DNA of 64,000 nt from Stichopus chloronotus (Eukaryota; Echinodermata; Holothuroidea; Aspidochirotida; Stichopodidae): positions 1,922,001 to 1,986,000 of the forward strand of contig SFZH01000008.1 of assembly GCA_021234535.1 (NCBI GenBank), in the 5' to 3' direction. A model generated the notes under the pieces. The model was not told the DNA's origin, did not search any database, and worked only from the letters and a program-made list of their open reading frames with translations. Below are positions 1 through 12,700 of the stretch, piece after piece (position 1 is the stretch's first letter; each line of letters begins with the position of its first letter). Position numbers and translations under genes: made by a program.

Positions 1-427
1 TACAGTACTACAGGTTCTAAGGTGTGGTATGTATGGCATTTTACCATGCAGAAAAGTTTGTTTTTTTTTTTGCTTTCTCTCTTTCTTTGCAATAGACATA
101 CTGTAGCAATAAACATTGCGCATGTCATGCAGTGTCGACAGGCATGGAACTCGTTGTATACCCAACACACAAAGCTCTAAGGACATTCAGATTTTGTGAC
201 AAATACTTTGAAATTCCGACTACCCACTGTATTGCAGAGAGGATTTTGAATCGAACGAACCATATTTTTTTTTATGTAGCTACAAATAATTTTATGGAAA
301 AACCTACATGGTTATGAATTTTACTTTGGAAGCTACATAAAGTGTGACTGAATATCAGGAGAAATGCAAGCATATAAAACTGACATTAGTGTTTGGGACA
401 ATAATCCCAACAACTTCCTGGTGTGGT

Positions 428-560
428 TATTCATGAGTGACTATACTTTATATCCCTTGCATCACTAATGCATACATTTAACCCTATGCTCAAATCGTAC
501 TCGAAACCAATTCTAGCACCGCGCCCTCTAAGGCCTAGCTAGCCCTCCTTTGCTTTTTGC
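428..560 (-). mobile_element. MITE-like element, copy b (diverged)
   Basis: On the minus strand it contains AGAGGGCGCGGTGCTAGAA and, further along, ATGCATTAGTGATGCAAGGG and a TATAGTCACTCA end, aligning with the element at 4339-4475. Orientation is opposite. Confidence 0.5.
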
Positions 561-3500
561 TTGAGTGCCTCAATATGTTTTAGGAAAGCTCCACTGTTTT
601 TTGCCTCACACAAACCTCGGCTGACTCGGAAAACCTTGAGTATTCTTGCTTTAACTCTAGTTTAAAAAGAACCAAATTTTGCACACATACAGTACCATTA
701 CAGTTGTCATCAAATAACAAGTATGATACTGCAACCAGGGAGTTGCAGCAACTGAGATAAGCGCTAAAATGCCAGTGTTTCTAAAATGACACACATTAAG
801 ATCCTTCTCGAGATATTGCTCCTTGATCAAGTTAACAATCTACAAGTCACATTCATGTAACATCTTACATGAACAAGATATGAGCAAATCAATTGTTTTC
901 TAAGTGGAGAAACACTGCCCCCAATATGTTCTGTTGTGTTTTTCTGGAAAAGCTACATTTACTTTCCACATCACTTCTACTCTTTATCAACCCCCCCCCC
1001 CTTTATCCACCTTACCACATCCAGCCAGTATCCACCCCATCCCAATATTCATCTCCCAAATTGAACTGCAGATTCACTGTAAAAAAACAAATGGCCAGTA
1101 CGGTAATGTATGCAGATGATGGGGAGGGGTGAGACTGAGGTGGGTGGCTTATAACTCAATTCAGACACAATGTTCAAGACACATTTTAATCTTTGCAAAG
1201 CTTTCAACACATTGGAAATGTAACCTTGAAATTATTCAAAAGGGCACCGCAGTATAACAACCTCCGCTGCTAATCCATGAGAAACTTCCACAATAAGCAA
1301 TAAAAAAAAAAACTTTGAAATTCTAGACATTTTACCTGAGGCCATCAGTTCAGAAGTCAAAGATGTGTGTTCCCCATGTAAGTTTTCTAGTACAGTACTA
1401 TGCAGTGGGCCGACAGTACGTATGGGGATCTCAACCAGTATTAATTGAACTTGTTACAATAAGAGGCCAACTCTCAAAACAAAATCAATAACCGAAGCCT
1501 TGAATGAAACTTTGACAAACAATGAGATCTCAGTACCGAACTTCCAAACTTGTCAGGTCTCTGGCTGACCAAATACTGCTGAAATCAAACCACGACAATG
1601 AAGCTGTAGATCAATGGGATGACCTTCACCATCAAGGACCTTACACTGTAGTTTGACCTGTTTTGTGGGATGACTTTACTCCAATCAAAGCTTAGCACAA
1701 AATTACACATTTCTCTTCGAAAACAGAACAAAAAAATACAAAAAAAAAAAGTACTCAGGCCTGGCACTGTGCTTTGAAGAGATAAGTTTTCAATGGTACT
1801 GCAGGTGGTTTACAATATTTACATTTCTGTGTACATGTTACACATGACTATATCAAACGTACTATTTTTCTTATTTCTACAACCACACCAACCAAGCAGC
1901 AAATCACTAATATTGTATTTTATGCACAGAACTTCACTCAGTTAACAATGTCACAACAAAGGTCTTGAATCTTTTTATTTATCTTCTGCATGAATGGATG
2001 GGATACTGTTACAGGTCATTTGCTAAAGAGGGCATAAAACTCACAGTTGGACAAATGTTATATGATGGAATATAAATTTCGCTTCTCTGTGAAGGTAAGA
2101 AACTAGATGGTAAGTTTCACTGATAATTGATGAATGGGTGAAATGTACCCATTTATTGTAACACCAGTAATTATCACAAGTGAATTTAAAATTGAGTACA
2201 CCAATGTACTCAGGCTAGCTGTACCAGCAGGCACCAATAATAACGAACAAATAAAAAAAAAAAGTGTAGGATTAATTTGATTGAGGAGAGCTGTGAACTT
2301 GTGAAGAGCATTTTCACATGCAGGCTGCATTTTGTTAAAGGCAGATGGTTTGGGTGCATGTTATCAAAGAAGGATAATCCATTATTTGGGAGGAAAACAA
2401 ACTTCTTCAAAACAAAAGATTGTTAAGCAGTCTTCTGACAAAGTACCCACAATTTATGCAGTATAGATCTTGCATAATTATGAGTAGTAAGTTCAAGTTG
2501 CCACTGGTTTGATAACTAATCTGCAGAGTATAGCAATTGATTGGTGACTGAAATTCAGAGTGACTGATTAGGCAATTTAGTTTCAGAGTAGCGTCTGACT
2601 TTCTAACTGTACCAATTGACCAGCACAACTTAACTTCAGAGCTGTGATTGATTCGAACAGCCAGGCTTAGCAGTTGACTTGGCAACTACAATCCAAAGTT
2701 GCATCTGACTTAGGCAGTTCTGGTGTAGCAACCCTCTTTGGATTAGCTGCAAGTAAAGCTGGAATGAGAGTTGAAAATTTGTCAGTATAAGTCAAATTCA
2801 GCAGAATGTATCATAGCCATTTTAAGCCCCATTTTTGCATACAAATGAATATTCATATCCATTCCCATTGGCCTGTTTGATTTCAAATAATGGTGATTGA
2901 CTGCTATGCTCTCTTGGAGAGTCTGAATTTTGTAGGGACAACAAAAACGCTGAAATTGATGAATAGCTCTCTTTTAGATTTTGTGACACGTGACCTTTTT
3001 GCAGTGCAACCCATATTCCAGCTTTAATTCTATAAAAATTCAAATTATCTAAAACTATCTTGAACAGCTATACATGAGAGTCTGCTAAAGGTGAATGGTG
3101 TGGATTCTCCCAGATAGTGAATTGGTTTTGATACTTTGCCCAGTGCAGGTGCCATTTTTTTTTTTTCAAGAAAATATGGAACTTCTACCTTTTCATACCA
3201 TTCAAAACTTGGGCACATCAAACAGTAATTTCCTCTGACAAGAAAATGTAGGAAAGGTGAAATTTCTCAATTCCATAATTAAGGTCAAAGTTAAGAGTAA
3301 AAACAACAACAGCAAGAAATACAGTCAGTAACTAATACTTGATAACAAACTTGTCAATAAAAAAAATCAAGTATCTCTCAGACTCAAGAAGAGCAAACAT
3401 CTTAACACCATGAGTGGGCCTATTTAAGAATGTGCAAATATAAGTCTCCACTCTATCCGCAACCAGCTAGTTAATTAGGTCACATGACCCATTCTCTTAC

Positions 3501-4338
3501 ATTCGCAACTACTGGAAACTCTCAATGAATGGCATGTCGCGGAACTGGACTGACAAATGAGGGCAAACTTTTTATTGAATAATGCAAAATGAGGCTTTCT
3601 CTTTTCTATTGTAGCAAGGTATGTGGACACTACAATTTTCCATCTTCTTGGAAATTAAAGATTCTTTAGGTATTATGTAGGATATTTAAAAACAGACACT
3701 ATCGAATAGAGGCTGTTATTTCCCATGTCTCAAAAAGTGAGTTCAAACACTGCGGGTACCTGGCTCATTTAACAAGTTGATTCGACATTTTTCAATCCAT
3801 TTTTGCAGATGACAAGCTTTCCATAACACCAAAATTATGACGTTCAATTGAAAAATCACCTACAGTGTAATCAATCAGTTAGGATACAGCAATATTAGTG
3901 CAGATTTTGTATGTACTGCCTATAGCCTGTATATATACACGTACATGCGGGTGATGCAAAGTTGCCACTCGTTTCATGTCACGTAAATAGTCCTGACATG
4001 CATACATATATTTAGGGATGCAGCTGATTCATCTTATAATTGCCGAGGACCTGACTTATTTACGAAATTTCATGGTACAAAACTGATATCAATGGATCCT
4101 GAGATAATATTTTCTTATGTTTTGATAAAAACTGAGTGGGTTAACCAACGTCTCAATGTAATAACAGCTAATTTTACGTAATGCTGGAAACACACTGTCA
4201 CTTGTAGACCTATCATAAGAAAAGCCAAATTCATATTTTTACACATCTTTGCTCGCCACAGTGGCCATCAACAGCATTTTTTTATGTTTTGGCAAAGAAT
4301 TTTCATGATTGAAATCTTTTGATAGTTTCACGAGTGAC
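561..4338. other. No gene recognised
   Basis: AT-rich, intron-like sequence. Short frames only. A loose CAGAGT(A/G)/GACTGA-type degenerate repeat lies near 2510-2720. A donor-like site on the minus strand (CCTCAG|gtaaaatg near 1334) has no frame that continues the exon at 5607. Confidence 0.5.
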
Positions 4339-4475
4339 TATACGAACCCCTTGCTCAAGCTCAACCAGGGAGAGCTAGGGGTACAGTGACAGAGGGCGCA
4401 GAGCGAGAACAAATTATTTGAGATTGTGTTTGAGCTTGTCTAACAATGCATTAGTATGAGCAAGGGGTAAGTATA
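4339..4475. mobile_element. Short inverted-repeat element (MITE-like), copy a
   Basis: Ends TATACGAACCCCTTGCTCA and TGAGCAAGGGGTAAGTATA form inverted repeats of about 19 bp with two mismatches. It contains AGAGGGCGCAGAGCGAGAAC. About 137 bp, no coding capacity. Two related copies occur in the window. Confidence 0.6.
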
Positions 4476-4689
4476 TAATGTGAATTCTAAATGTTGAGAT
4501 ATTATGCTTGGAAAATCACCAATTCGTTCATTAGCATTCAAACCTGATGACATCACAAAACGTCAAGCATACAATGTAACGGAAGGAAGCTCTTTTTGTG
4601 TAGTTGAGGATAGACTGTCTCGTTCTAAATGAAACCTGCTACTTTCAAGTATCAAATGTACAACGCATTTACATTACTTCAAAGCAATT

Positions 4690-4960
4690 ACCTCAGGACA
4701 TAATATTACACAAACCTGCACTGGAACCAGCAGTGAAAATTACACTGGTACCTTAGCCTGTATTAAACTTTCACCTAAGTACATAGTGTAGACCTACTAA
4801 CTTGCACCTCAGTACATATTACACTAATACCACAGTGTGTGCAACACTTTTCACCTCAGTTCATAGAGTAGACCTACAACTTGCACCTCGGTACCTAAGT
4901 GCATTCAACACTAGTACATCAATGCATGTACCTCAGTCTGTACTACACTTGTAACTCATT
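4690..4960 (+). repeat. Degenerate tandem repeat, unit about 84 bp
   Basis: Two adjacent units share CACCTMAGT(A/T)CATAG, GTAGACCTAC and AACTTGCACCTC(A/G)GTAC. Further loose copies (CCTCAGT, TACACT) continue on both sides. Confidence 0.5.
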
Positions 4961-4974
4961 TCATTTCGCTTCAC

Positions 4975-5105
4975 AAAGCAGGCACAGTGGAACTAAAACA
5001 GTTTGGGGTTGGGGGGCCAAGTGTCCGCAGGACTACCTACGCAGAGCGGCCCCATGCTGGCGAGGAGCACACAAGGAAAGTTGCAGCCTTGCAAGCCAAC
5101 AGATG
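4975..5105. other. GC-richer island, exon-like but unresolved
   Basis: A plus-strand pyrimidine-rich acceptor (ending cacaaag) and donor (CAGATG|gtgagaaa) bracket an open frame with GTKTVWGWGAKCPQDYLRR. The minus strand also has a donor-like GC|gtaggtag. Part of it (GCAGAGCGGCCCCATGCTGG) resembles the family A core, so it may be a repeat remnant. No gene is claimed. Confidence 0.2.
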
Positions 5106-5606
5106 GTGAGAAAAGGCATTTTGCGAATGTTCTAACTTAGTTATTTATCCAACCTTGAAATGGATCTCATGTCTGCAATTTGAATTATGCATCCTCTTAC
5201 ATTCATCCTTGGAGCATTTGGTAAGTACTGGAGGTTCAACTCCTCCCCACTCCCAAGCCCCTCTGGTTCTGCTGCTACTGTCACATAGTAGTCCAGGCAG
5301 CGCGAATCTCTACACATAAACTCCGATAAAGTCCTGCCGATATGGTCAACATAATACCTTACAAGAGTTCCCCATTCTTACCTCTAATACAGTGACTGCA
5401 CATCACAAATCCCAAGTGAACACAAAATCCCAATTACCATTCATTACTCCTTCCAAGTCAAGATAAAATCTCGATAATCACTAATTACTCTTTCCAATCC
5501 CGATCGTGGTATCACGTCCACCATAAAACCTGATGAAATGGACTTGAACCCAGCAAATGTGTACAACACATGCACGCAGTTCTTAGCTGTACATGACAAG
5601 ACTTAC

Positions 5607-5718
5607 CAACTCACCGATTTTATTAGGCTCCTGTTGAGAATGTCCAAATTGTAACTCATTGGGTAGATTCATTCCAACCGGAACAACTTCCATGCTCCCA
5701 TGACACAGATGAAGATGC
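5607..5718 (-). CDS. Candidate first coding exon of an unidentified minus-strand gene
   Basis: Acceptor ctcctgcag|GCATC, 25 nt of leader, then ATG at 5693 and 29 codons: MEVVPVGMNLPNELQFGHSQ, then nine more. An earlier ATG in the leader is out of frame and stops quickly. Two donors overlap at the exon end: TTG|gtaagtct (used here, phase 0) and ATCG|gtgagttg 8 nt earlier. The protein is not recognised. No clear following exon was found between here and base 1; the gene may have very long introns and continue left of the window. A promoter-like region about 14 kb upstream (19-20 kb) could start it. Confidence 0.45.
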
Positions 5719-8700
5719 CTGCAGGAGAAGACATTACATGATTAAGAGTTAATGTGAGAGAGACCCACTGAAGCATTGACTTTTCACTGGCATAAGATAC
5801 CAGGCGTGCGTTACGTTGTGCGACTGTTAACAACATAATACCAGCCATTTTGGAATCTTACAAAGGGTCAACAGCAGCGCTACACATACAGTACAAAGGC
5901 ACTTGTTAAAAGTTCTTGAACATTAAGGCAGATCAAGACACTGTGGCATTATAATAGGAATGAGTCAGGGAATAATTTAGTGTTCAAAATTTGCATAGCA
6001 GTCTGGGGCTCTCTTCAGTATTTTGTTGCAAAATCAGACAACACCCCACTGCTGTATTTGCAACAACTGCTACACAATACTCAGTTTGTGTAGCAATCTT
6101 ATCATTTTGCCTATGAGATGGAATACTGGATAAATAATCCACTGAATGAGTGAGAGTTATGAGTAATTTGTTACAGGATTAGTTCTCTAAAATTAAAGTC
6201 TTTGTGCTTTTCCACAGGATATTATCAGCCATTCAAATTTTTTCAACTGCTGCAAAAGGCTGGCGACCTGAAGTTTCGAGGGTTTCCAACTACATTTGAA
6301 CGAAGGTCACCAGGCTCTGAACATAATTACTACATAGGAAGGAAACATGAGAAATCTTAAAGACGAACCACTGTGCACGCTACAGTATTTGCCCTGGGGA
6401 CTGTATGTACAACAAAACTGGCCTGATACTGTACATTCTACAACTAATCAAAGTACCAGCATTTCACAATGGTTTGGCTCACAATACTTAGCCCTGTGTA
6501 TTTGATATCGGAAAAATACAAACAGATGGACCAGACTGATGCCGTTAAACAATAATTGAAGGCACAAACTCTGTATGGCAAAGGGCATTCTCATAAAATT
6601 GGCACGTACAACACCAATCCGAAAGAAATTTTAGGATAGCATAACTCACAAACAGCTAAACGTCGGAACGCAATATTACCTCAATGTTATCAGGTTATCT
6701 AAAACATCAAACGGTAAGAGAGGAAAGAAGTAAATACTAGTGGTTTCTTGGTTGATACAGTTTTCCTCTTTGACAATGCATTGCACTTTAAAGTGATTGT
6801 GTGTGTACTGAAAAACAAAAAAGATAAGGTCAAATTTGATCGTAACTTTTTCTTTATTTTTAATGTACACACAAGGTTGTACATGAACAGACTATGTCTT
6901 TCAATGAAGAAAAATGACAGTAACTACTTAGAAAACCAACAGGATTGGCATAAAAACTGTAAAAAACAGAAATCACATTTGAAAATTAACGGTTCTTACT
7001 ATAACTGCGTACATAATGAATATGCAACAGAACAGGTCTCTCTAGAGTATCAAAAACATACTAAAGTCATCACTCCTTGGAAGGTATCCGGAATTGTAGC
7101 ATTTGTTGAAAGGAAACACTGTATTTACAAATAATTTACCATTTGAACACAACCTTGCCCGTGGCGTCAGTTATCCTAAGTTGTTAACTGAATATTCAAT
7201 ATTAGTATACTTCCCATTGGCTTGCTCAAAGAAGCACAACGTTGATTTGAATGAAAACTGTCAACCACTACATTATCGTATTCCACACTTTTTGTCATTA
7301 TGTTAGAAGAATTTGAAATCATATGGCAAAATTAACAAACTGAAACCTATTTATTTTCCCAGATTGAATGGTGTAATTAAAAGCCTTCCCAAACTTTTGG
7401 AGATGAAATTTCAATGCTTTTACTTTTTGCCTACCCTCGCAATCACTTTAAGAAAAGCAAGTTGCTATCACTTTCTGTACCATCCTAAAGATTGGACATT
7501 TCCATTCCTCCCAGCCAAAATGGCACCAAGATGGGACAAAGACCTGCAAAATCCTTCCAGCAGTACAGCACATGGTTGACTGTGTCACATGGAAGGGGAT
7601 AGAATAGTGTTTACCCCTCCAAAATTTCTAGATACTGCCCTTTTTGACAAGAAGTGCCGTTATTACACATAATATGCATTAGATTGCCCTTTTAAACACT
7701 GCCGCTTTCCAACTGTGAGATGTTTGCATCTTGCAAGACAGAACATTTATGGGAATAGTACATGGGATGGTACAGTACTTGCAAGTTTGGAACTAACTTT
7801 AAATCCACTCACTTCAGGTCAAAAAGTACACTTAAAAGTATGAATGCAGCTTCATTATTTGTACGAACTAAACAGTTAATATTTGTAAGTTTTTTTTTCA
7901 ACGAAACTGATTTTCAGCTGCCACCCAATTATCAATACTGTACCACTGAAGGTTTGACAATTTTGAGTGGATATTTTCCGAAAAGAAGATTGGAATAGAA
8001 CAGCTCACTGTAAGATGACCCAATGTACCTTCCTAACTAATGCGAGTGATACATTAAGTGCATCATACAGACGACAATTTTTTCTCAGACATGAATATGA
8101 CAGGTAAAGGACTATAAAACTGTCAAAAGTTGGGAAAAAATTTTGGTAATATACATTCCACTAACTCCTTCAACAATTGGCCAAAGGTCTACTACACTGG
8201 CACTGTAGTATGAGGCTGTTTACAGCTTGCTATCTGAACCGCAAAGAAGCCTACCAGGGAGAAGGACCTCTATACACACTGTGGTAACAGAGGCAGCCAC
8301 AAACCCCATAGAAAACACTCAGGTCGCCTGCCCGTTCAACCTGAACAAAATGGTCAGTGTACAATATGTTTGTACAAACACATGTGCTATACAGTAAAGG
8401 TGTCCACATAACCACCGTACAGTACATGCTTTGTGTTTATGAAGCAATCCAGAATACTGTATACACACAGATGGTATGGTTTAGACATCAAAATTTAAGA
8501 GAAAACGGCCAGGTGGGACTATGCTGTCTCCCACATGAGCAAAGCAGTCTAGAAATACTGTACCCTATATTAATGAGTCACATCTGGTCATTCTCAAATC
8601 TGTTTGATTAATTACAATTCCAACACCTGTCCTTGAGATGAATTTCTTCTTCTGAGAAGATAGTGTAGCCTCCTTCCCTGGTAACAAATGTACACAGTAC

Positions 8701-11149
8701 AGTACATTATGTCAGACAATTGATTTATGCATATACACGGCAAGTTAAATTATGCAACATCTGTTTCAAACTTGATGTACTGTAAGTTGCAATGTATCTA
8801 GACTGCTAATCAAAAACGGATTCCAAAGGATTATGGGAAGCATCAGCATCATAGTCAGTATAACTCTAACAGAGCCAAAGATCTGTGCAGGCTCAACTTT
8901 TAGCATTCACTGCCAAGTGCCAAGTCACCATCCATAAGACGTAAGTGTTGTACACCTCTCTATGCATAGCCACTAATATCTGCCAGCAGTCAAAGTGCAG
9001 TGTGTTTTTCCATGCTAATTTGTACACTCCGTGCTAATTGCACAACAGAACTATATACTTTCAGTAATGGCTTGGAAGGCCCCATTGGCCTTTATTACCC
9101 CCACCTGTTAGACAAAAGTAAGTTGTAAGCAGCCCAGTTCCCATTTATACCTCGGTTTATGAAGAAATAATGCACTAGCAATACATTCAAAGTAATTGTT
9201 GTAAATTAGAATCTACTGTTTTCTATCTCATGCATTAGACTCCATTGGCTTTTGTTTAACATCATAGATATTTCATCTCTATGATGACATTGTGTGTAAA
9301 GGACTCTTCATACTGATTAGTGTTTGTTGTTATAGTTCACGACTTCTTCTTTCTCACTCTACTGCAGCCAGTGTCCTGTTGACATCAACATAAGGGATCC
9401 ACCGGATGTCTGGTCCGGCCAGACTATCTGGCCCGATAGTGAAATAAAATCTCCTCTTCCAGCCTCTTACCTTCAAGCCAGAATTTTTTCTAACTCCAGC
9501 CAGATATTTTAAAATGTTTTGTTACAATTGTCTGACCAGAGGATCTCGATATAAAATATCTCTCAAAGAATTAAAAAGCAATATGAAAGGAAAGGTCTAC
9601 AAAAACGATATAAAACACAATATGCTGACAGTTTACGTAACTTGTTAGTATTGATGAGGAGTAAAGGGGTGTATAGTGAGCTCAAAAATTTTGTGCGAGG
9701 AAAATGGTGGCAGAGATTTATTAGTGGGACAGTTGACAGGTGCCCATGCCTTTGAAATTGCATTTTAACACCTTGAAAGACAATAATACTGGGATTCACT
9801 CCACCGAGCAAAAATCTGCCTCCCTAATCAACCATTACTTAAAATTGAGTCAAGTGTATTTTAGGTTCTCAAGACTAGAAATAGTCGAGCAGGAAACATC
9901 ACTGCGATCACGCTATTTGGCATCATTTGTATTCATTACCAAAATCTACCATCCAAAATCCTGTAACATACATGATCACTGGTTTTCAATTGTGACAGTC
10001 TTTGCTGAAACTTGAACAACAGGGGGTAGTTAATTTTATACCTATCAAGATTGCATGGCAGTATTTGGAACTCATCACTAGGATTTTTACAAGGATTTTT
10101 TTTCGGGCAGGTCCTGCCTTGGCCCCACATGTGAGATGTTCACTCTGACTGATCATCACTTAACCCTAACCTAATCATCACTTGACCCTTCTAACTCTGT
10201 GAAGAGATCATAAAATACAAAGAAGAAATAACAATCAATGTCAATCCATCTAATCAATTTGGGAAAGTATCAACTTGTGTACTTTAATTTTAATTTTTTT
10301 TTTTTTGGCGGGGGGGGGGAACAAGTACGTACTTGAACTTAGTGACCTCACCCCTGGTATGCTGAAAAGTAGTTAAGGAGGTCTGTGTCAAAATCATTTT
10401 AAAGAGTGCAATTGGGTAAAATCAATTGATTACTGTGCTTACATTTACTTCAAACGAGCATTTTCCGCTTAAAATGCAGAAATTCTGAAAATCTGATGAA
10501 AATGATCTTTTCAAAGAAATCATGTGATTTAAATCACAAATTAAGTGAGCGATTTTAATCAATGTGATTTTAATGCAACAACCCTGAATGTCACGCTGAA
10601 CTGCATACGATAAACTGCATACTATTACTGTACAAATACATCTGAGGGAAGAAGTCTATTGCTACCATCAAGGATGGTTACCGTACATGTAAACGACGGT
10701 CCTTCACTGAACAATGTGAGTGTAAGTCCCATGAATGACGAGAAAATACAGGGAGGAGAAGAGACCCCAATGGGCTCAGTGTATGGAAAAAGTATGGACC
10801 CCATTTTGTTCTTAAGAATGCTGATCATACAAATGTACAGCACTCCACTACCATAGTACTTATATGGCATAGAAGGCAGCATGCAATGTCCTTTATCAAA
10901 CTGCTCAAAAGAATGCTGGCTATAGCAAGCAAGAAGGAATGTTAATGACCATCAATTGAAACCTGTCTTCCCCCTCCGTTGACCTATATTTTCAAACTGG
11001 GAGTTAATGTCTAAATAGCAAGCTGATCAACACTACTGTATCTGACCTGTCTGACCCCGGAGGTGGAAGGTGATTGATACAGCACAGGTGGCTTACTTAT
11101 TGCAAATATGGAATATTGATAAACTAACTTATTGTGAGACCAATTAACT
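5719..11149. other. No gene recognised (possible long first intron)
   Basis: AT-rich with scattered GTACAGTAC-type palindromes. The longest frame (6748-7134, plus, 128 codons) is rich in Lys and Asn, lacks any recognisable domain or splice context, and is treated as chance. A poly-T/poly-G run lies at about 10288-10320. Confidence 0.5.
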
Positions 11150-12700
11150 ACTTGATTTAAAGAATTGAATAATACCCATTCAGCAGCATGCTATAATGAA
11201 TGGCAGTATAGCCCCATTTGTCCATAAGAATGCTGATCAGCCAAAGGCACTGACTATGACTACCATAGTACTAATATAGAAAACCCTCAACATTGTAACA
11301 TACAATTTGTAGAAAAAACTATCGCTTTGCACAATGTAATAATTTATGGTCCATATGGCCCATTCTGAATTTGGACCCACAAATGTTGAACACTGGGTTC
11401 ACTATCACAATGCTCATTTGACAAACCTTCCACATAGCAAACAAAATATGCAGAAAGAAACATTTTGCATGATTTCATGAAATGGTCCGTATGGCCCCTA
11501 TGGTACCAGTAATCCTGAACCTAAAGAAACCACTACCATAGTAGTAATGTGACACAATTTAAACTGAATACTGTACCATACTATCTGTGAAAGCAGAGGC
11601 ATTTGGCATGATTTCATAAAATGGCCCACATGGCCCACTTGGACCTTGGACGGAAAGTCCTGAACACTCCAGATTCCACCAACACAATGCTAATTTGACA
11701 AAAATTTCGCATTGTAAAGCAAAATATGCCGTAAAGTATGATCTCATAAAATGGCCCACATGGCCCCATATGGAACCAATAATCCTGGACAACCTGAAGG
11801 AGCATCTAACATAGCATTAATGTGACAAAACTTTCACCTGAATACCATACAATCTGTAAGAGAAGAAGCATTTTACATGACTTCATATTTAAGGGCCCAT
11901 ATGGCCCATTTGGAGTTTGGACCCAAACATTCTGAATGCCACGGGTTCCACTGCCACAATGTTAATTTGACAAACATTTCACATTGTACAGCAAAATATG
12001 CAGAAAAGAAATAGTTTGTACTTCATAAAATAGTCCATATGGCCCACATGGGACCAATAATCCTACACAAGGAACTGAAGGAACCTCTACCATAGTAGTA
12101 TTATGATGCAATTTCATCTGAATAAAGTACAATCTGTAGAAGAAGAGACATTTGGTATGATTACATAAAATGGTCCACATGGCTCATTTAGACCTTGGAC
12201 CCAAAAATTTTGAACATGCCAAAGGCACCACTACCACAATACATCCATACTCCCAGTATAAACTTTGTACAAGCTTTCTACCTTGAGATATTCTGTTAAA
12301 ATGGTTAACAGAGTTTTGCCCCCAGTTCCCCCAGATAACCTTTGACCTCCAACAAAAACAATAGGGCGAACCTACTAAATATGGCAGACCTACACACCAT
12401 GTTTGACTTTCATCCAACTTTTTCCTGTTGAGTTAGTGCATACCTTAGCAAGTGTCACAGAAATAAGTTTTGCCCCCTGAGCCCACAGATGACCGTTGAC
12501 TTCCACTAAAAACTATAGAGCATACCTTCTCAATATAAACAAACATACATAGAGTGCCAAGTTTGTCTCTCATCCGACTTTCTCCTACTGTGAGTAAGAC
12601 CATACCTAAGCAAGTGTCACAGATGCATGCACACACACACAAATACACACACACGCCAGCCTTACTGAATAGGTTCCTTCGCTGATGCAAGGAACCAAAA
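11150..12700 (+). mobile_element. Helentron-related (HINE-like) element: tandem array, (CA)n, terminal hairpin
   Basis: The core is a tandem array of alternating half-units. Type A (ATGGCCCATTTGGACCTTGG-like) starts near 11350, 11629, 11899 and 12177. Type B (GGACCAATAATCCTGGAC-like) starts near 11492, 11758 and 12035. Each monomer is about 140 bp, the dimer about 275 bp. Then come two units with DR1-like motifs (12336, 12490), a (CA)-rich tract (12630-12656) and a hairpin GGTTCCTT-9 nt-AAGGAACC (12672-12696). Array plus microsatellite plus 3' hairpin is the layout of HINE, DINE-1 and pearl elements. No protein is encoded. The left end is not defined. Confidence 0.6.

Noticed and set aside
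1334..1430. A second coding exon for the gene starting at 5.6 kb
   Set aside because: The donor near 1334 is good, but the frame needed to continue phase 0 meets a stop, and no good acceptor is seen.
4975..5105. A coding exon on the plus strand
   Set aside because: Splice-like borders and an open frame exist, but part of it resembles the family A repeat core and no partner exon was found.
6748..7134. A 128-codon plus-strand gene
   Set aside because: Composition follows the AT-rich background (Lys, Asn, Tyr), with no domain, splice context or repeat support.
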